Part shown: piece by piece, positions 1-22,623 of the stretch | Position numbering within the stretch: the first letter of the stretch is position 1 | Layout: the number at the start of each line of letters is the position of its first letter | Source of the DNA: Lunularia cruciata | Lineage: Eukaryota > Streptophyta > Marchantiopsida > Lunulariales > Lunulariaceae | Direction: 5' to 3' | Assembly: GCA_948567375.1 (NCBI GenBank) | Contig: OX419755.1 | Location: forward strand, 5,337,001 to 5,401,000 | DNA length: 64,000 bases | The notes under the pieces: generated by a model | Told to the model about the DNA's origin: nothing | The model's database searches: none | The model's input: only the letters and a program-made list of their open reading frames with translations | Position numbers and translations under genes: made by a program

Positions 1-325
1 TGACCAGCAATTCCTAGCGATGCCAACTTCGTGTAGGCGAGCTGCAACCTGCAACCTGCAACCCGGGCATGTCCTCACCACCGTTTCGTTGACCGGCGAT
101 TACTAGCAATTCCGGCTTCATGCAGGCATGTTGCAGCCTGCAATGCGAGCCGTGGCCCCGGCGTTTTGAGTTCCCGAGGACAGGTTCTTACGAGCTACTC
201 CACTCCGCCCGAATGTCTTCGATTGCGAACTTGAATGCGTGAGGCTGATTCGAGTTTGTCAGGCATGCCGCCAGCGTCCATCCTGATCCGTTGTTGACTG
301 CTTTGGTTTTGCGATTTCGAGAGAG
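1..325 (+). promoter_or_regulatory. Upstream region of the ITPK4-like gene with an imperfect direct repeat
   Basis: This stretch precedes the gene's start codon and is richer in GC than most of the window. It contains two related segments, about 1-61 and 90-144. Each begins with a TGACC-GC(A/G)ATT core and ends in repeated CTGCAAC units. No TATA box or other core promoter element could be assigned, so the promoter role is inferred only from position. Confidence 0.3.
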
Positions 326-10016
<9,691 letters not shown>

Positions 10017-11436
10017 TTCAGGGATTCCTCATTATATAACTACTTCCTCCTTCCTTAGCATAGAAAGCTTAATTCTTAAAAGAACAGAAGAAAACCGTGA
10101 GAAGTAGATGGAGACTACTGATTACCACAATAGGTTCTGCCAGCACTCGTTTATTGCTTCGTTACATTTTCCTGCTAATGAACACCAGAATCCGCATTGG
10201 CTGGCAGTAGAATGATCACAGCTTTCACGAGTGTCATTAGGAGTACCTTCACATGGAGCTAATCATTGTCGCTGCTGCTGCACTAGGCAGTAGCAGAAAC
10301 ATGAGCAGATTGATGTTGTAGAAGATCAGTCTCAAACACCCCTCTTCTCCCTACACGTTAGTTACATTTTCGAACTTTAGGTTATTTGAGAGAACGAAAT
10401 TAGTATTGAAGCTGCTAACGGAAGGTTTCAAAGACACTCGGAAACATGAAGGGTTTATCTAGTTCTTTTCAAGCACAATGCTTAGAAGTTGTTTTTCTTC
10501 CTAACTTCCATTGCTTCAGTTTCCATGAGTAGTTCAATGAGTTGTTTAGGTCGATGTAGCGTGTAGTATTCTTAGTGAAAAAATCTCAATACAGTTCTAT
10601 CGGGACTTGGTCCTCTTCTTTCTATTCTTCTCCTCAATTGAATGTCCAGGTTGTCAATTCTGACTAATAGATTCGGTGAATAGCGAAACCATGTCCCAAA
10701 TTACTTCATACTGCATAATCTTCAGCAAAATGGATAAGTAATAGTCAATGTCCGCAATTCTCTGTCAAAGTAAGGAGTATTTATTACACTAGCAGATTCA
10801 ACATAATAGATACGTTGGTATACAAAGTCTAATTACTGAGTTATTGTGTAGTGCTTCAAAGATCTCGTTGTACAAACATAAGCAGTCCAATAGAATCATT
10901 GTGATAAACATGCGGGAGGAAACTGATCTATAGGAAGTCAGAATTATATTAAGTGATTCGTTCACATATTTCTTGAAAGAAGTTTCATATTTCTATACAT
11001 ACTGTCGCATGCCTCGTTAACTTTATCATTTCTTGTATTGGACAAGTCGAACTAAAGACGCAGATATTTATTTGTGTTTACTTTGGAGAAGCTAGCGTAA
11101 TAAACTATGGATATGGATTTGTGGATATTGCCTAATGTAGTGATTATGCTGTGCCATAATATAGAAAACTCACACATGTAACATTGACATCATTAATTTC
11201 TAATCTGAAATATATTCTAATGTTGATAGCTGAGTGAAATCTAACATTTTTAATTCATAAATTAACACACAATAAAGAAATAATGGTGGCTAATTTGATA
11301 TATATGCTAAATTTGACCCTTAGAACTTAACACTTAAGGTTCACGTGTCCTCTCACATTAAAAAACGATTTTAGTGTCTTAGAAAACTAGTCACTTTTAT
11401 TAAGCCACAAATATTGGGCAGTTGAGAGAGAGTTTA

Positions 11437-11438
<2 letters not shown>
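10017..11438. other. 3' flank of the ITPK4-like gene and AT-rich spacer
   Basis: The first few hundred bases presumably hold the 3' untranslated region. No clear polyadenylation site was assigned. No coding region, RNA gene or repeat was recognised in the rest. Confidence 0.5.
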
Positions 11439-11489
<51 letters not shown>

Positions 11490-11548
11490 TATCCAATAAA
11501 TATAAATAAATAAATTTAGGGTTGATAAATCCTAAATTCAAATCAACC

Positions 11549-11577
<29 letters not shown>
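11439..11577. repeat. Two (TA)n microsatellites
   Basis: Uninterrupted TA runs occupy 11439-11487 and about 11549-11577. Each is bordered by AAATA/TTTAT-rich sequence in opposite orientation (ATAAATAAATAAA versus TTTATTTATTTATT). The pair is therefore loosely an inverted repeat. Confidence 0.9.
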
Positions 11578-11580
<3 letters not shown>

Positions 11581-12122
11581 TTATTTATTTATTGGGTAAC
11601 AATATTTTTGTCAACTGACAAAGAAAACTAAACATATTTGGAACGAAGAATTGAGTAACCGTCCACATTCAAGGAAGTTGTTAGTGGGAAATTGTTATTT
11701 CATTGATGTAGAAGAAAAAGTAATAGTAATTTTAGTTTCATGAGGAGACATTTAATAATAATGATTATGTTTTCCCCACATTTAACAAAGAAGTAATAAT
11801 AAAAATTTCAATGGCTTATCTTATAGATGAAATTTGGTACAACAAATCTAGACTAATATGCACTAGATTTGGAAAACATTCTTAGAGAAACTAAGCTGAA
11901 TATATGAAAGAAATACTAAAAGTGTGATTTACAAAGTTGAAATCTCAAAGAAATGATCATTAAAAAAAATGAAACTTTGAAAACAAGACAAAGTAATTTA
12001 ATAAGCAAAAATGGTATTTGAAATTCATGAAAGTCTTCGTATTGTAAGTCTTCTAATTGTAAGCCTCAATCAAATGTAATTTTGAGTACTATGTAAGTGC
12101 TATTGAACCTAGTTATTTTTAT

Positions 12123-12172
12123 CATTGTTTGTGTAGGTGTTCATTCTAGAATAAACACCTACACAAACAATG
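12123..12172. repeat. 50-bp near-perfect palindrome
   Basis: A 19-bp arm (CATTGTTTGTGTAGGTGTT) is exactly complementary to 12154-12172. The 12-base centre contains the palindrome ATTCTAGAAT, so only one position pair (C/A) is mismatched over 50 bases. No ORF spans it and its function is unknown. Confidence 0.9.
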
Positions 12173-13321
12173 AGAAGTTATACAACAAATCCACCATGTA
12201 AGCAATTCATAGTCTATCAAGAATTCATCTTCATCCGCATCTAAATAATTAGTTGAATTTTATGCTCTTCAAAATCTTTGTAATATTTCTCTTGTAATAT
12301 TGTTTATAAAAGACAATATTACCATTATAAATCAAGATATATAACATTGGGAGACTTTCTTGTGACCTAGTTTGAACTCATTTTGGCACTCATTGTGATT
12401 ATCTTGACTGTCACATTACCCATGACAACTTCAATATCTTTGTCTCTATCTAAGAAAGAGTTGCCTCGCTTTGCTCACATCAAGACAATCTCACTCTCTC
12501 ATGTTCTTTCAGACATTTCCTCTAAATGTAAATTAGGGATTATAAAATCTGAGTTTTTTAGATATAGACAAATATGTAATTCCAAAAAGTCATTCCTTTC
12601 AGCTTGTAGGAAATTTATAAATAGCTTTATCTTTGAACATTACACTCTTCATATGATCCAGAAATTTTTTTGCTCTTGTCTTACAAATGGAAAAAGATAT
12701 CAATGGTTTTCATGTGCTTAATATATATAGAGATTTAAGAACATCCGTTCTTTCTGCCAAGCGGGGAGCTCCAGTTCGAGCACACTATTAGTTTTTACTG
12801 TAGGCTTGTTTACCGTACTGGTGATCAAGACTTATTCTTGACTTTTTATTTAGGACTGGTCAGAATAACTTCTGTTCTCATATACATATATACATGTCTC
12901 ATGTTTGACGCATCACTCATTCTCAAATCTGTGACTATCCACTCTCCTCCCCTTCGCCCCAACTCACATTTGTTGTTTTGCTTCATGGTTCCCTTGTATG
13001 TGTTCTGAACAGTTTGTCATTTTCAGTTACCCCAAAATGGTTTATTTTTTATTTGTAGGTCTTCAATTACAGTTTGTTTATTACATTCCTACATTACTTC
13101 GCATTTTGGTATCTATTCTCTCATGTTGATCAAGATACATTGATATAAGTAGAGTAATAAGTAGCATAGCTACAATGATATGTAGCGGTATACTCTATCC
13201 AGTCTATTGAGTTATAGTGAATCCCTCCTGGAGTTAGTCTCCACAACATCTTTGTTTTGAGCCTTTTAACTGCTCACACAAATTGAATACCCCTTTTGTT
13301 GATCGGCTGACATGTGGCACC
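12173..13321. other. AT-rich spacer before Copia-2
   Basis: An open frame at 12383-12721 (+, 112 codons) has no recognisable domain and a composition like its surroundings, so it is probably chance. No other feature was seen. Confidence 0.4.
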
Positions 13322-13418
13322 TGTTAGAAAATACAGTCCCAAGGGACCTCTCGCAATAGCACATCATAAGGCCCATTAAACATAAATCAGAGGACTAACA
13401 AGAAATAACATGGTTCAC
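13322..13418 (-). repeat. Remnant of the Copia-2 3' LTR
   Basis: These 97 bases, beginning TGTTAGAAAATACAG on the + strand, match the start of the right LTR at 16875 with only a handful of differences. Similarity stops after GGTTCAC at 13418, where RT sequence begins. Confidence 0.9.
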
Positions 13419-14757
13419 CTACTCACCATACTCACAACATATGAGATGTCAGGTCTAGTGCAGACCATAGTATACATCAAACTCCCAATAACACTAGCAT
13501 AAGGAATATTGGACATAAGCAATACTTTCCTCTCCTCCTCATTTGATTGACATTGCTCCAATGATATCATGAAATGACTTTCCATTGGAGTGTTCACTAG
13601 TTTTGCTTTCTCCATGCCAAACCGAGCAAGCAATTTTTCCAAATATCTCCTTTGAGATATCCATAAATTTCCCTTGCTCTTGTCCCGGTGGATTTCAATC
13701 CCAAGTACCCTCTTTGAAGAACCCAAGTCCTTCATATCAAACTCCTTACCAAGTTGTGCTTTCAATTTCTCCACCTCAACCATATCCTTTGCAGTAATAA
13801 GCATATCATCCACATATAGTACCAAGATGATTAAATCAAATACTCTAGGTCTATGTAGCTTCTTGAGGTACACACAAAAATCTGATTCACTTCTGTTTTA
13901 TCCTTACTTCAACATGAAAGCATCAAATTTCATGTACCAAAGTCTTGGACTTTGCTTTAGTCCATATAAAGACTTTTGTAACTTGCAAACCAGGTTCTGG
14001 TTCCTTGGTACCACAAAACCTTCAGGTTGATGCATGTAAATCTCCTCCTCCAATTCTCCATATAAAAAAGCAGTTGTAACATCTAGTTGCTCCAACTCCA
14101 AGTCATGCAATGCAACTTTTGCCAATAGTGCATGAATTGAAGAGATTTTTACCACTTGTGAAAAAATCTCATTGAAGTCAATACCTTCTTTTTGGCTGTA
14201 ACCCTTTGCTTTCAGCCTTGCTTTGTATCTATCTCCACCTGATTTTGGAAGTCCTTCTCTCTTCCGGAATATCCATCTGCAACCAATTGCCTTCTTTCCC
14301 ATAGGCAATTTTTCAAGTCTCCAAGTTTGGTTTTGGCCAAAGACTTCATCTCCTCTTCCATTGCATAATGCCACTTTTGACACTCTTGATCTTGCATTGC
14401 CTCTTCATATGAAGAAGGCTCACCATTCTCCATAAGAAGAGCATAAGCTACAAATGAATCATCAAATCTCTTTGGAGGCCTTCTATCCCTATTTGGATAC
14501 CTACGTTCATGAATCACTTATGGGCTTTGCTCTTCTAATGGTTCACTTGGTAGATCTACATGAGGTGAAAAGTCTTCATTTCCAAGATCAATATCTATCG
14601 TAACAAAATCTGACTGAATTTGTTTTCTCTTTTCTTTTGCTATAGTTATAGTCTTCATTGTACTAGTCTCATCAAAAACTACATTCCTACTCACAACAAG
14701 CCAACACCTTTCTGGATCCCATAATCTATATCCCTTTGTATCCTTCTCATATCCCAA
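13415..14757 (-). pseudogene. Copia-2 reverse transcriptase, frameshifted
   Basis: Four overlapping minus-strand frames together give a Copia RT. The 14518-14757 frame holds the integrase tail (GYEKDTKGYRLWDPE), and 14212-14517 holds the linker to the RT. The RT core is in 13904-14383 (AIGCRWIFRKREG, EQLDVTTAFLYGELEEEIYM), and 13415-13873 holds YVDDMLITA (box near 13805-13816) and VIGSLMYTMVCTRPDI. At least three frame changes make it non-functional. The RNase H that should follow is deleted. Confidence 0.9.
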
Positions 14758-14776
14758 GAATATACATTTTCTTGAT

Positions 14777-15334
14777 TTAGGATCTAACTTTGTCCTTTGT
14801 TCTTGTTGAATTTGAATATGCTATGCATCCAAATACTCTAAGTGAAGAGTAATCAACATGCCTACCTGTCCATTTTTCCAGAGGTGTCTTACACTCTATA
14901 GCAATAAAGGGATAAATTTTTACCAAATGACAAGCCATATTTATAGCTTCTGCCCAAAAACTCTTCTCCAATCCGGCGTTGCTTAACATACTTCTTGCTT
15001 TCTCCAAGAGTGTACGATTTATCCGCTCTGCCACACCATTTTTTTGAGGAGTACCCGGTATGGTAAAGTGATGGATTATCCCTTCACTCTTACAATATCT
15101 ATCAAACTCTCTAGATTTGTACTCTCCACCATTATCAGATCTCAAACACTTCACTTTCCTTCCAATTTTTTTCTCCATCATCATCTTCCATTTTTTAAAG
15201 AGAGAGAAGACCTCTGATTTTTGCTTCATGGTGTAGACCCATACTCTCCTAGAGTAATCATCAACCAAAGATACAAAATATAATGCTTCAGATTTTGAAG
15301 CTATAGGTGCAGGGCCCCAAACATCAGAATGCAC
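14777..15334 (-). pseudogene. Copia-2 integrase core
   Basis: An open 186-codon stretch carries the integrase catalytic core, with MHSDVWGP, DDYSRRVWVY, LRSDNGGEYKS and GTPQKNGVAERINRT. It ends with the VFGCIAY block. The GAG-pre-integrase region to its right (about 15340-15870) is recognisable only as broken frames. Confidence 0.9.
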
Positions 15335-15870
15335 ATAGTCTAAAATTCACTTTGTGCAATGAACTCCTATGGAAAAGCTTACCCTCCGTTGCTTTCCTAT
15401 TACACAATGCTCACAAAATTTTTAACTTACAACTTTTAAGGCCTTTGAGAAGCTGTTGCTTGGACAATTCCCTTAGACCCCTTTCACTCATATGACCCAC
15501 ACGGAGGTGCCATAACTGAGTAAGATCTTTGGGATCTTCATTTTCAGAAATAGTAATTGCCACTCCTATAGTGATGGTCTATCCAAGAAGCTCATAAAGG
15601 TTTCCTATCTTCTTGCCCTTCATTACAGCCAATGCTCCTTTTGATACCTTGAGTGTTCTATTTTCTGCTCCTCCAACCATTTGAGTTCAAAGTGCCTAGT
15701 GATATCAAATTCTTCCTTAACTCAGGAACATGCCTCACATCAGCAAGAGTCCTCACAATACCATCAAACATCTTAATGTGTATTGTACCAATGCCAATAG
15801 CCTTGCAAGCTATGTTGTTCCCCATTATTACAAATACTCCATTGAATGATTTGTACTCATGAAACCACTC

Positions 15871-16784
15871 CTAACTTAGAAACATATGGTAAGAGCAACC
15901 TGAGTCCAATATCCATGACTCCTCAAATTGATATTTGTCTTGGGTAACACATAGAACATCATCCACAACTCCAGATGACTCAACAATGCTTGCTTGATCT
16001 GAAAGTTGACCTTTATCCTTGTTGGACTCAAGCCTCTTGTTGTTACAATCCTTCTTGAAATGTCCAACCTTCCCACAAATCCAGCACCTGCCTTTGAAAC
16101 CTCCAATTCTAGACTTGGATCTTGATTTACTCTTGATCTGATCTCTCTCTCTTGTCCTTCCTATGATAAATAGAGCCTCTGAATTTGTCTTCTCTTGGTT
16201 GGGTCTTTTTTGCATCTCATTGGACAATAATGCTGAAGTGACCTCCTCATAGTTTATATCATCCTTCCCATATAGAAGAGTTGTGACCAGATGCTCATAT
16301 GATGGAGAAAGTGAAGTCAATAACAACAATGCCTTATCCTCCTCTTCTAACTTAACCTCTATGCTCATCAACTCACAAATGATTTTGTTGAAAGCATTGA
16401 GGTGCTCCATAATAGTTTGGCCTTCCTTCATCCTGACATATACAACTTTTTTTTAAGAAGCAGTCTGTTTGTCAAAGACTTGGTCATATAAAGATTCTCC
16501 AGTTTGACCCATATTTTTGGTGTAGATTCCTCATTCATAACATTGTATAGCACTTCATCGACAAGGTTCAACTTAATAGTGCTTATAGCTCTCAAATCTG
16601 CATCTTCATCTTCCCCATCCTCATCACTTTTGTCCTCCGTTTTCTTCTTCAGTGCTCTATGCAGTCCTTGCTGGACAAGAAGGTACTTCATCTTCAGTTG
16701 CCAAAGTCCAAATTTTTTTTCCCATCAAACTCCTCCACTGCAAATTTAGCATTTGATATGGATATCATCCCTTCCATTGCTTTA
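15871..16784 (-). pseudogene. Copia-2 gag and protease start, frameshifted
   Basis: The gag start lies near 16784 (MEGMISISNAKF), then breaks at a run of eight T near 16715. It continues in 16428-16691 and, after another break at a T run near 16445, in 15871-16431. The last part has the zinc knuckle CWICGKVGHFKKDC (about 16045-16088) and the protease motif WILDSGCSYHM before a stop. Both breaks fall in homopolymer runs, the usual signature of decay, although sequencing error cannot be excluded. Confidence 0.9.
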
Positions 16785-16860
16785 CTGTGGACTTGCTTCT
16801 GGACCCACTTGCCTGCACACTCAGATCTCAAGACCCTCTTTAGGACCAACTAAGCTCTAA

Positions 16861-16872
16861 GCTCTGATACCA
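16861..16872 (-). other. Canonical primer-binding site of Copia-2
   Basis: On the minus strand this reads TGGTATCAGAGC, complementary to the 3' end of plant initiator methionine tRNA. Two bases separate it from the LTR. It contrasts with the half-tRNA site of Copia-1. Confidence 0.93.
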
Positions 16873-16874
16873 AT

Positions 16875-17334
16875 TGTTAGAAAATACAGTCCCAAGGGAC
16901 CTCTCGCAATAGCACATCATAAGGCACATTAAACATAAATCAGAGGACTAATAGGAAATAACGTGGTTCACTCCCTTTCCCGGAAGCTACCTCCATGGCT
17001 GAAACAGGCTCACACCAGCCTTTGAACCTTTATTTCCATTGCACATATGTATATATATATATATACAAACACAAGGATAGTCCCTATGCCATCCGTCTAA
17101 ACTCCTGAATATAGACTTGCACGACTTCATGAGTATTGACCACTCAAGATATCTAGTCACTTTAATACTCGACCTTAGAAGTGACTGAATATATATCTAA
17201 ACAAGTGATTGCCCATCATCCACATGATACAAAGTTCCCATCAGTAAAGGAGTTTCCATCAGTAAAGTTTTGCTCTTGCTCTTGATCAGGCAAGTCACTT
17301 ATAGCAAGCCAAACATAAAAACACCATCTCACCA
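16875..17334 (-). repeat. 5' LTR of Copia-2
   Basis: The LTR begins TGTTAGAAAATACAG on the + strand next to the primer site. A TATA-rich stretch at about 17047-17066 would serve as its promoter on the minus strand. The outer edge is uncertain; 17334 is proposed because the TGGCACC at 17335-17341 resembles the left flank. Confidence 0.65.
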
Positions 17335-20300
17335 TGGCACCATCTTGCCCTATAGCTCTCCTTTCCTTCATCTCAAGGCCTTTCTGAGCACCCAAGGCCA
17401 TTCTTCCTTCAGAAACACTCTCCCCTCTCCTTTGCTTTTCACTCATTTAGGTCATCTTTCTTGCTTAGGTCATAGTGCATTCCCCGTCATGAGTTCCACC
17501 TTTGTGTGCCTGTCCGTTCTCCCTTATTCTTTCTCTCTAGCTCTCCGTTTGACACTCAAATAACTTTGCTCATTCCTTTGTTTCCTACTAACTCCTCTTG
17601 GGTTCTTCGTGGTTCGCTCTTTGGTGTTACTTGCTGCTAACACAAATAGACGTTGTCCTTGTAGGCATTTTCTAGGGATGTCTCGATTCACTCACACTCT
17701 CCTGATTTTAATCTTATTTTCTTTCTCTTGTTCACTATTTTGTTCATGGCTACATTCTACGTTCATCCGATTTTTGCTCTTGTGGGACCTTAAGCTCCAT
17801 TTGTTCATTTCTCTAGCCTTCCATTTATGTAACCTTCCACTGGTGGTTTATTATCTCATATGGCACTGCTGAAAGATGGCTGTTTATTATTTTGAGTGGT
17901 GCTGTTAGAAGCAACCGAGTTTGAGTTAGCACTCATGAGTTTTCGAGCAGAAACTTGGGATGAGGAGTACTGACAATTGCTTAGCTACTTTGGCACTGCT
18001 TGAGGCAATGATGAAGTCATTGGTGTTATCGTGGAGGTTTACTATGGCCACCTTCTCCTTCCTTCAGTTTTTTAGCGTCTCCGGACTCCAATGTCCATAG
18101 CATTGGGTGTGATACACTTTATATATCCTACCTCTTACGCTTTGCTCTAGTTACCCTCTTACATTTTGACCCGTTGCTGCAGCCACATCCTTCAAGCATT
18201 CTTGTTTTGTTCCACTCCTCCATTCCCCTACTATTTCACTCCCTAGTCTTTTCCCTTTGATCTTTGATTGCTTCCTGCCTTGGCCTCTTGTTTTTACAAT
18301 GTTCCTACCCCACTCTAGCCCATTTCTTCATCTTCATCCACGCATTGCATCCTGGTGTGCTCTTACATCATGTTTCTTTTTCCTCTCGCTATTGTTTGCA
18401 TTGCTGCTCTTGATTTCACTTTCTTTACTGGCAGACTCTTACATCAAGCTTTCTATTCCTTACTAACGTTGGCATTGCTGCTCTCGATTTCACGTTCTTT
18501 ATTATCCATTGGCAATACGATATTCTCAATTTGTTGCACTTATGCCTTTGTTGCATGTTACTTTCTACACATTTTACATTAGAGCTTTAATACTACTCTA
18601 GCATTGTGATTCAAGTACATGTTGTTTATCGGATATGTGTACTTCATGATTTCTGGATAACCCGTTCCCAAAATGGCTTTTGCTCTCATATACCAATATA
18701 TAACATTGTATCTCATTTAGTGCTATCAAGATTTGCAAATGAGATCAAATACTCTAATCACCTAATCCAAGTGTTTTATATATAGTTTTAAAACTTCATA
18801 ACATTATCTTAAACCTTTGTACTCTTTTTTCAATTTATTTGTGTCATTTTGAGAGTTAATTTCAACTAAGATTAAGGAGATAGTTAAAAAATCTAAATAA
18901 CATTTGGAAAATTAGGATTTTCCTTTAATGATGAGATAATGATTATTGTTATAATAGATCTTCTATTTGTTGACCAATAAATATTTTTTATTGTAGAGTA
19001 TACTAGAAGATACCGTCATGATAGGTTTTATTACATTGTTATCTATAAGAGCTAAAGTTAATATTTATAAGTCTCTTAGTCTTTGCTCAATTATTCAAAT
19101 ATTTGATTAGACTAAAATGGATCACTATATACCATTGAAATGATAGGGACATAAATTATTTACATAATTTATAAATTTAATTATAGCTTAGTACCTTGAC
19201 TTTAGATGCATCCAAGTTTAAGTAAGATTTAATAAATATAAAATTAATCAAATCCAAATTAAGTTATAAGTTTATCTTCAACTAGTGGTAAGTACTCTAG
19301 ATTAAGTTCTCTCTCATATAGACTTTACTTCTCTACAGAATCTCTATTCACGCAATGAGAAAACACCACCTTCTTTTTAGACTAAAATAGATAGAAATTT
19401 GAAGCTTTATTCTTCACACTACTCTACATGGACTAGAAGCATTAAAAGTAAAACCCATAACATTTCAATGGAAAAACCAGCAATAAAAAATAGATGATAT
19501 ATTTTAAATAGTTGAAGATATTATTTATAGGGAATTTAACAGAATTTCCATATTAAGCATGATTAGTTAAATTTAATCATAGTTGGGATAGAGATGGCCT
19601 TAATTCTAAGGAAGTTGAAAAATTAAGTATCATTATTTTTGATTCTATTATATTGATTTTGTATTATTTTTAGGTGTTTGGTTTTGAGTAAAAAGTTGAG
19701 AATTCTTAAGTCCAGTATCATTTTTGGTTTGTATTTTTTTATAATTTAAATATAATTTATATGAAAAAATCCTTAATGTAATTATTGGGTCAAGATAAGA
19801 CCTTATGTTCATGAAATTATTCTGATGTATATGCATATTCCTTTAGATTTTCATTTTTATGAGTTTTGGTCTTGTAATGTGAGTTATTATCGTAATTAAT
19901 ACTCTTTATGTGTAACTAACTATTTCACAAGTATATAAACCAAGGATGAGGAAGTACTCATCATCTTTTGATTCACAACTATCTCTTTTTCATGGAACTC
20001 TCTAATGAATAATGGTTTGAGTTTTGGAAGTGCCTTGGAGTTTTAGCTTTGGAGGAGTGTGATGAAATTTGGTTCTTTGCCTTCTTAGTCCATGATGCGC
20101 TACCTTAATAGTCATAAGTTGACAAGTTGGTTCATAAGTCATATTTTTCATGCATATATATTTCATGACACAACATACATTATTATCATATACTATAGGA
20201 ACATAACTCGTATAGGAAACCACACATAAACTCTAAAGTACAATAATAATAAAAAAATCACAAATCTCCATGTAATCTACAAATAAAAAACTGGTTTCTC

Positions 20301-20365
20301 TCAAAAAGCAACACTTTAGTGAAGAAGATCTAGGTTACACTCATCAACTCTATCTACCATAGCTA
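17335..20365. other. Spacer, pyrimidine-rich then AT-rich, no gene recognised
   Basis: From 17400 to 18600 the + strand is strongly T/C-rich. It carries a short direct repeat (GCATTGCTGCTCTTGATTTC-like, near 18398 and 18468). From 18600 to 20365 the sequence is very AT-rich. Short open frames show no domain. Confidence 0.4.
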
Positions 20366-20632
20366 AGAGCTCAAGATGCTCAACACAACAGAAATGAGCT
20401 CTTTAAAGCTTCCCTTCAAGGTATACCGCTCCTTTAGTAAACCAAAGAGTCCAATCCTAAAAGCACATCCAACATTATTGATGGTACAAATGATGGTTCC
20501 AATAGTACAAATGAAATACATGATCACCACTAAGTAATCCATGAATGGCTACTGATACAATTATGACTACAAAGATAATCACTCAAGTATCATAGCAAGC
20601 TAGCTTAGGCATTGCAAATGTAATGAAAATTT
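20366..20632. repeat. Dispersed repeat, copy 1 of 2
   Basis: This segment aligns in the same orientation with 23116-23384. Shared landmarks include AGCTC-ATG-CTCAAC, TTAAAGCT, AAGGTATA, CTACTGATACAATTATGAC, GCAAGCTAG and ATTGCAAATGTAATGA. The divergence is high, with indels. The pair could be the degraded ends (LTRs) of an old element about 3 kb long. Confidence 0.7.
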
Positions 20633-21676
20633 TTCTGCATATATATATATATATATTTTATCACTATAGAAACCATAGAACACTATAGAAACAAGATTTT
20701 TGTTCCCACAAAACCAAGATGAAACAAAAAATTCAAGGGTTTATAAATCTCCTCAAAAAGTGGCATAATGTATATTTGATACTACCCCAAGCTCATAGTG
20801 ACTTAGTTAATGACTTAGTTCTTATTGTATAGTTGTATTAGGGTTTAGGATACACATGTATATATAGATGTATACCATATATATATATATATGAGAGGAA
20901 TACCCTCTCTCTGTACATTCTTGCTTATCTTCCATGTCTGCTCTCTCACTCTCTCTTATGATCTGCTATGAATGATCTTGGAGTGTTTTTCTAGTCCTTG
21001 TATTCTTTGACAATGTAAGGTATCCTTATGTTGAACAATTGTTAAGTTTTCAAAGGCCATTGCTATCACTCTCTAAATTATCTCTACATAATGAGAACAT
21101 ACTCTCACCTACACATCAAGATCATCTAAGTCTAAATTTTTTATAGAATCATGATGGATGGCTATAGGTAAATTTAGATATCATCCAGAAGAAATAAGTA
21201 AGAAATAGGGAGAGATGAAAGCACCCATTCTCTCTCATCAAAATTATGCTTGACCAACAAATGTAATTATGAGTCCTAAATCAATCTAGTACCTCCTCTC
21301 AATAAGCATTGAAGATGAGGAAACTTATATGAGTGTAGGTGAATTTGGTCTAGGCTATCTACAAGGTTCACCATTGCCATGGGTGAAAAATCAACCACTC
21401 TTACTATTTGAGATTAACGCCAAACATCCAAAATACTATAAAAATAAGGTGTGTTGATAGTTAAATATCATCATAAGTACATTGTAATACCTCTCTAAGT
21501 ATGAGGTATATCCACCAAAGACATAGAAAATAAGCCCAAGATCCAACTCCAACCATATCTAATAACAAAATAGTCCCAATCCAAGACTATACTAGATGTG
21601 TGCTTGTGACCACTTTTGTGTGAGAATTACTTATCAAAGAGAATTTATCTAAAATAGATACTAGAGAAACTACTTG

Positions 21677-21724
21677 ACATATACTTTGGCATTTATAAAC
21701 TCATAAAGATGCCAAAGTATATGT
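21677..21724. repeat. Inverted repeat (16-bp arms)
   Basis: ACATATACTTTGGCAT at 21677-21692 is exactly complementary to 21709-21724, with a 16-base loop. Function unknown. Confidence 0.85.
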
Positions 21725-22296
21725 GACATGTTCCAAAACATGCCAAATTGAGGATGTTGCAAACCTTGACCTTGCCGATCACATGTATTTCCTTGACATG
21801 ACCATTCAAAAATCACCAAATGAATGGTGCCATATCTTTCAAGATCCTATGCTCATGGCAAATAAATATCTAACAGTAATCTCTTATGGTGACCATTGGT
21901 TATGAACATCTATAACAAATCAAGATATTTATGCTCCAAGTGTACCATATGATGTAGAGAGATTATTGATCTCTCGCCTACAAGTACCTCTAAAATCATA
22001 TGCTTGCATGCAATATTACAACTAGTATAATATTGATCCTACAAAATAGATCCAATAGGCATACTACTCTTGCTAGATATTGTTGAGCTATAAGTGTGAT
22101 ATCCAAAGGTGACAATGTAACCAAATCTAGAGGATCATTATCAGATTGGTCCATTAGTGGTGGAAAGCTTCCACTCCAAGCTTGCTATACTAACATATAT
22201 AAATACAAATGAACTCTTTCCAAAACCAAGCAGTACTAAATTCTTTTCAAAAACAAAGCAATCTACTCTAACAATCCCTTTGAATAAATTTAAGTT

Positions 22297-22623
22297 TCAC
22301 ATGTATTGCATACTAGACCAATTATCAAAATTTTGGATGAAATCATCTAACTTAATAGTATCCACTATACAAAAGTAGAATTTGGGATCTTTGGGTGCTT
22401 CATAAATCTCATCTTTATCCCACAAAAACAATATGGCCACACCATGTGAAGTCTCAATTGGGTCAAATTCCATGTCAAACTCAAAACTAGAATTAATTTT
22501 TTCTCTAATTGGGACTTCAGACTTTGGTTGATACACTATGCCACTCCATGTGAACCCATTGCATACTTTAGCGTCTAGAAGCATCAAAGAACTCCACCGT
22601 GACAATGCAACTAAATACCACAA
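22297..22623 (-). pseudogene. Unassigned open frame between the dispersed repeat copies
   Basis: A 108-codon minus-strand frame with balanced, protein-like composition (for example GFTWSGIVYQPKSEVP, FEFDMEFDPIETSHGVAILF). It is unusual in such AT-rich DNA. I do not recognise a family. It sits between the two dispersed repeat copies (20366 and 23116), so it may be a relic of an element's gene. No intact gene structure surrounds it. Confidence 0.3.

Larger units (their letters stand above)
13322..17334 (-). mobile_element. Ty1/copia retrotransposon (Copia-2), decayed and 3'-deleted
   Basis: This minus-strand Copia element is unrelated in sequence to Copia-1. Reading leftward from the right LTR come a canonical primer site, gag with zinc knuckle and protease, integrase, and reverse transcriptase with YVDD. 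The RNase H, polypurine tract and most of the 3' LTR are missing: the left side jumps from the first 97 bases of the LTR straight into RT sequence at 13418/13419. Every gene has frameshifts or stops. The left edge is firm. The right edge near 17334 is tentative, based on a shared TGGCACC beside both edges; the expected CA end is not seen there. Confidence 0.85.

Noticed and set aside
17335..17341. TGGCACC as a firm right target duplication of Copia-2
   Set aside because: The adjoining LTR would not end in CA, and a 7-base match over several hundred bases can be chance. Used only as a tentative edge.
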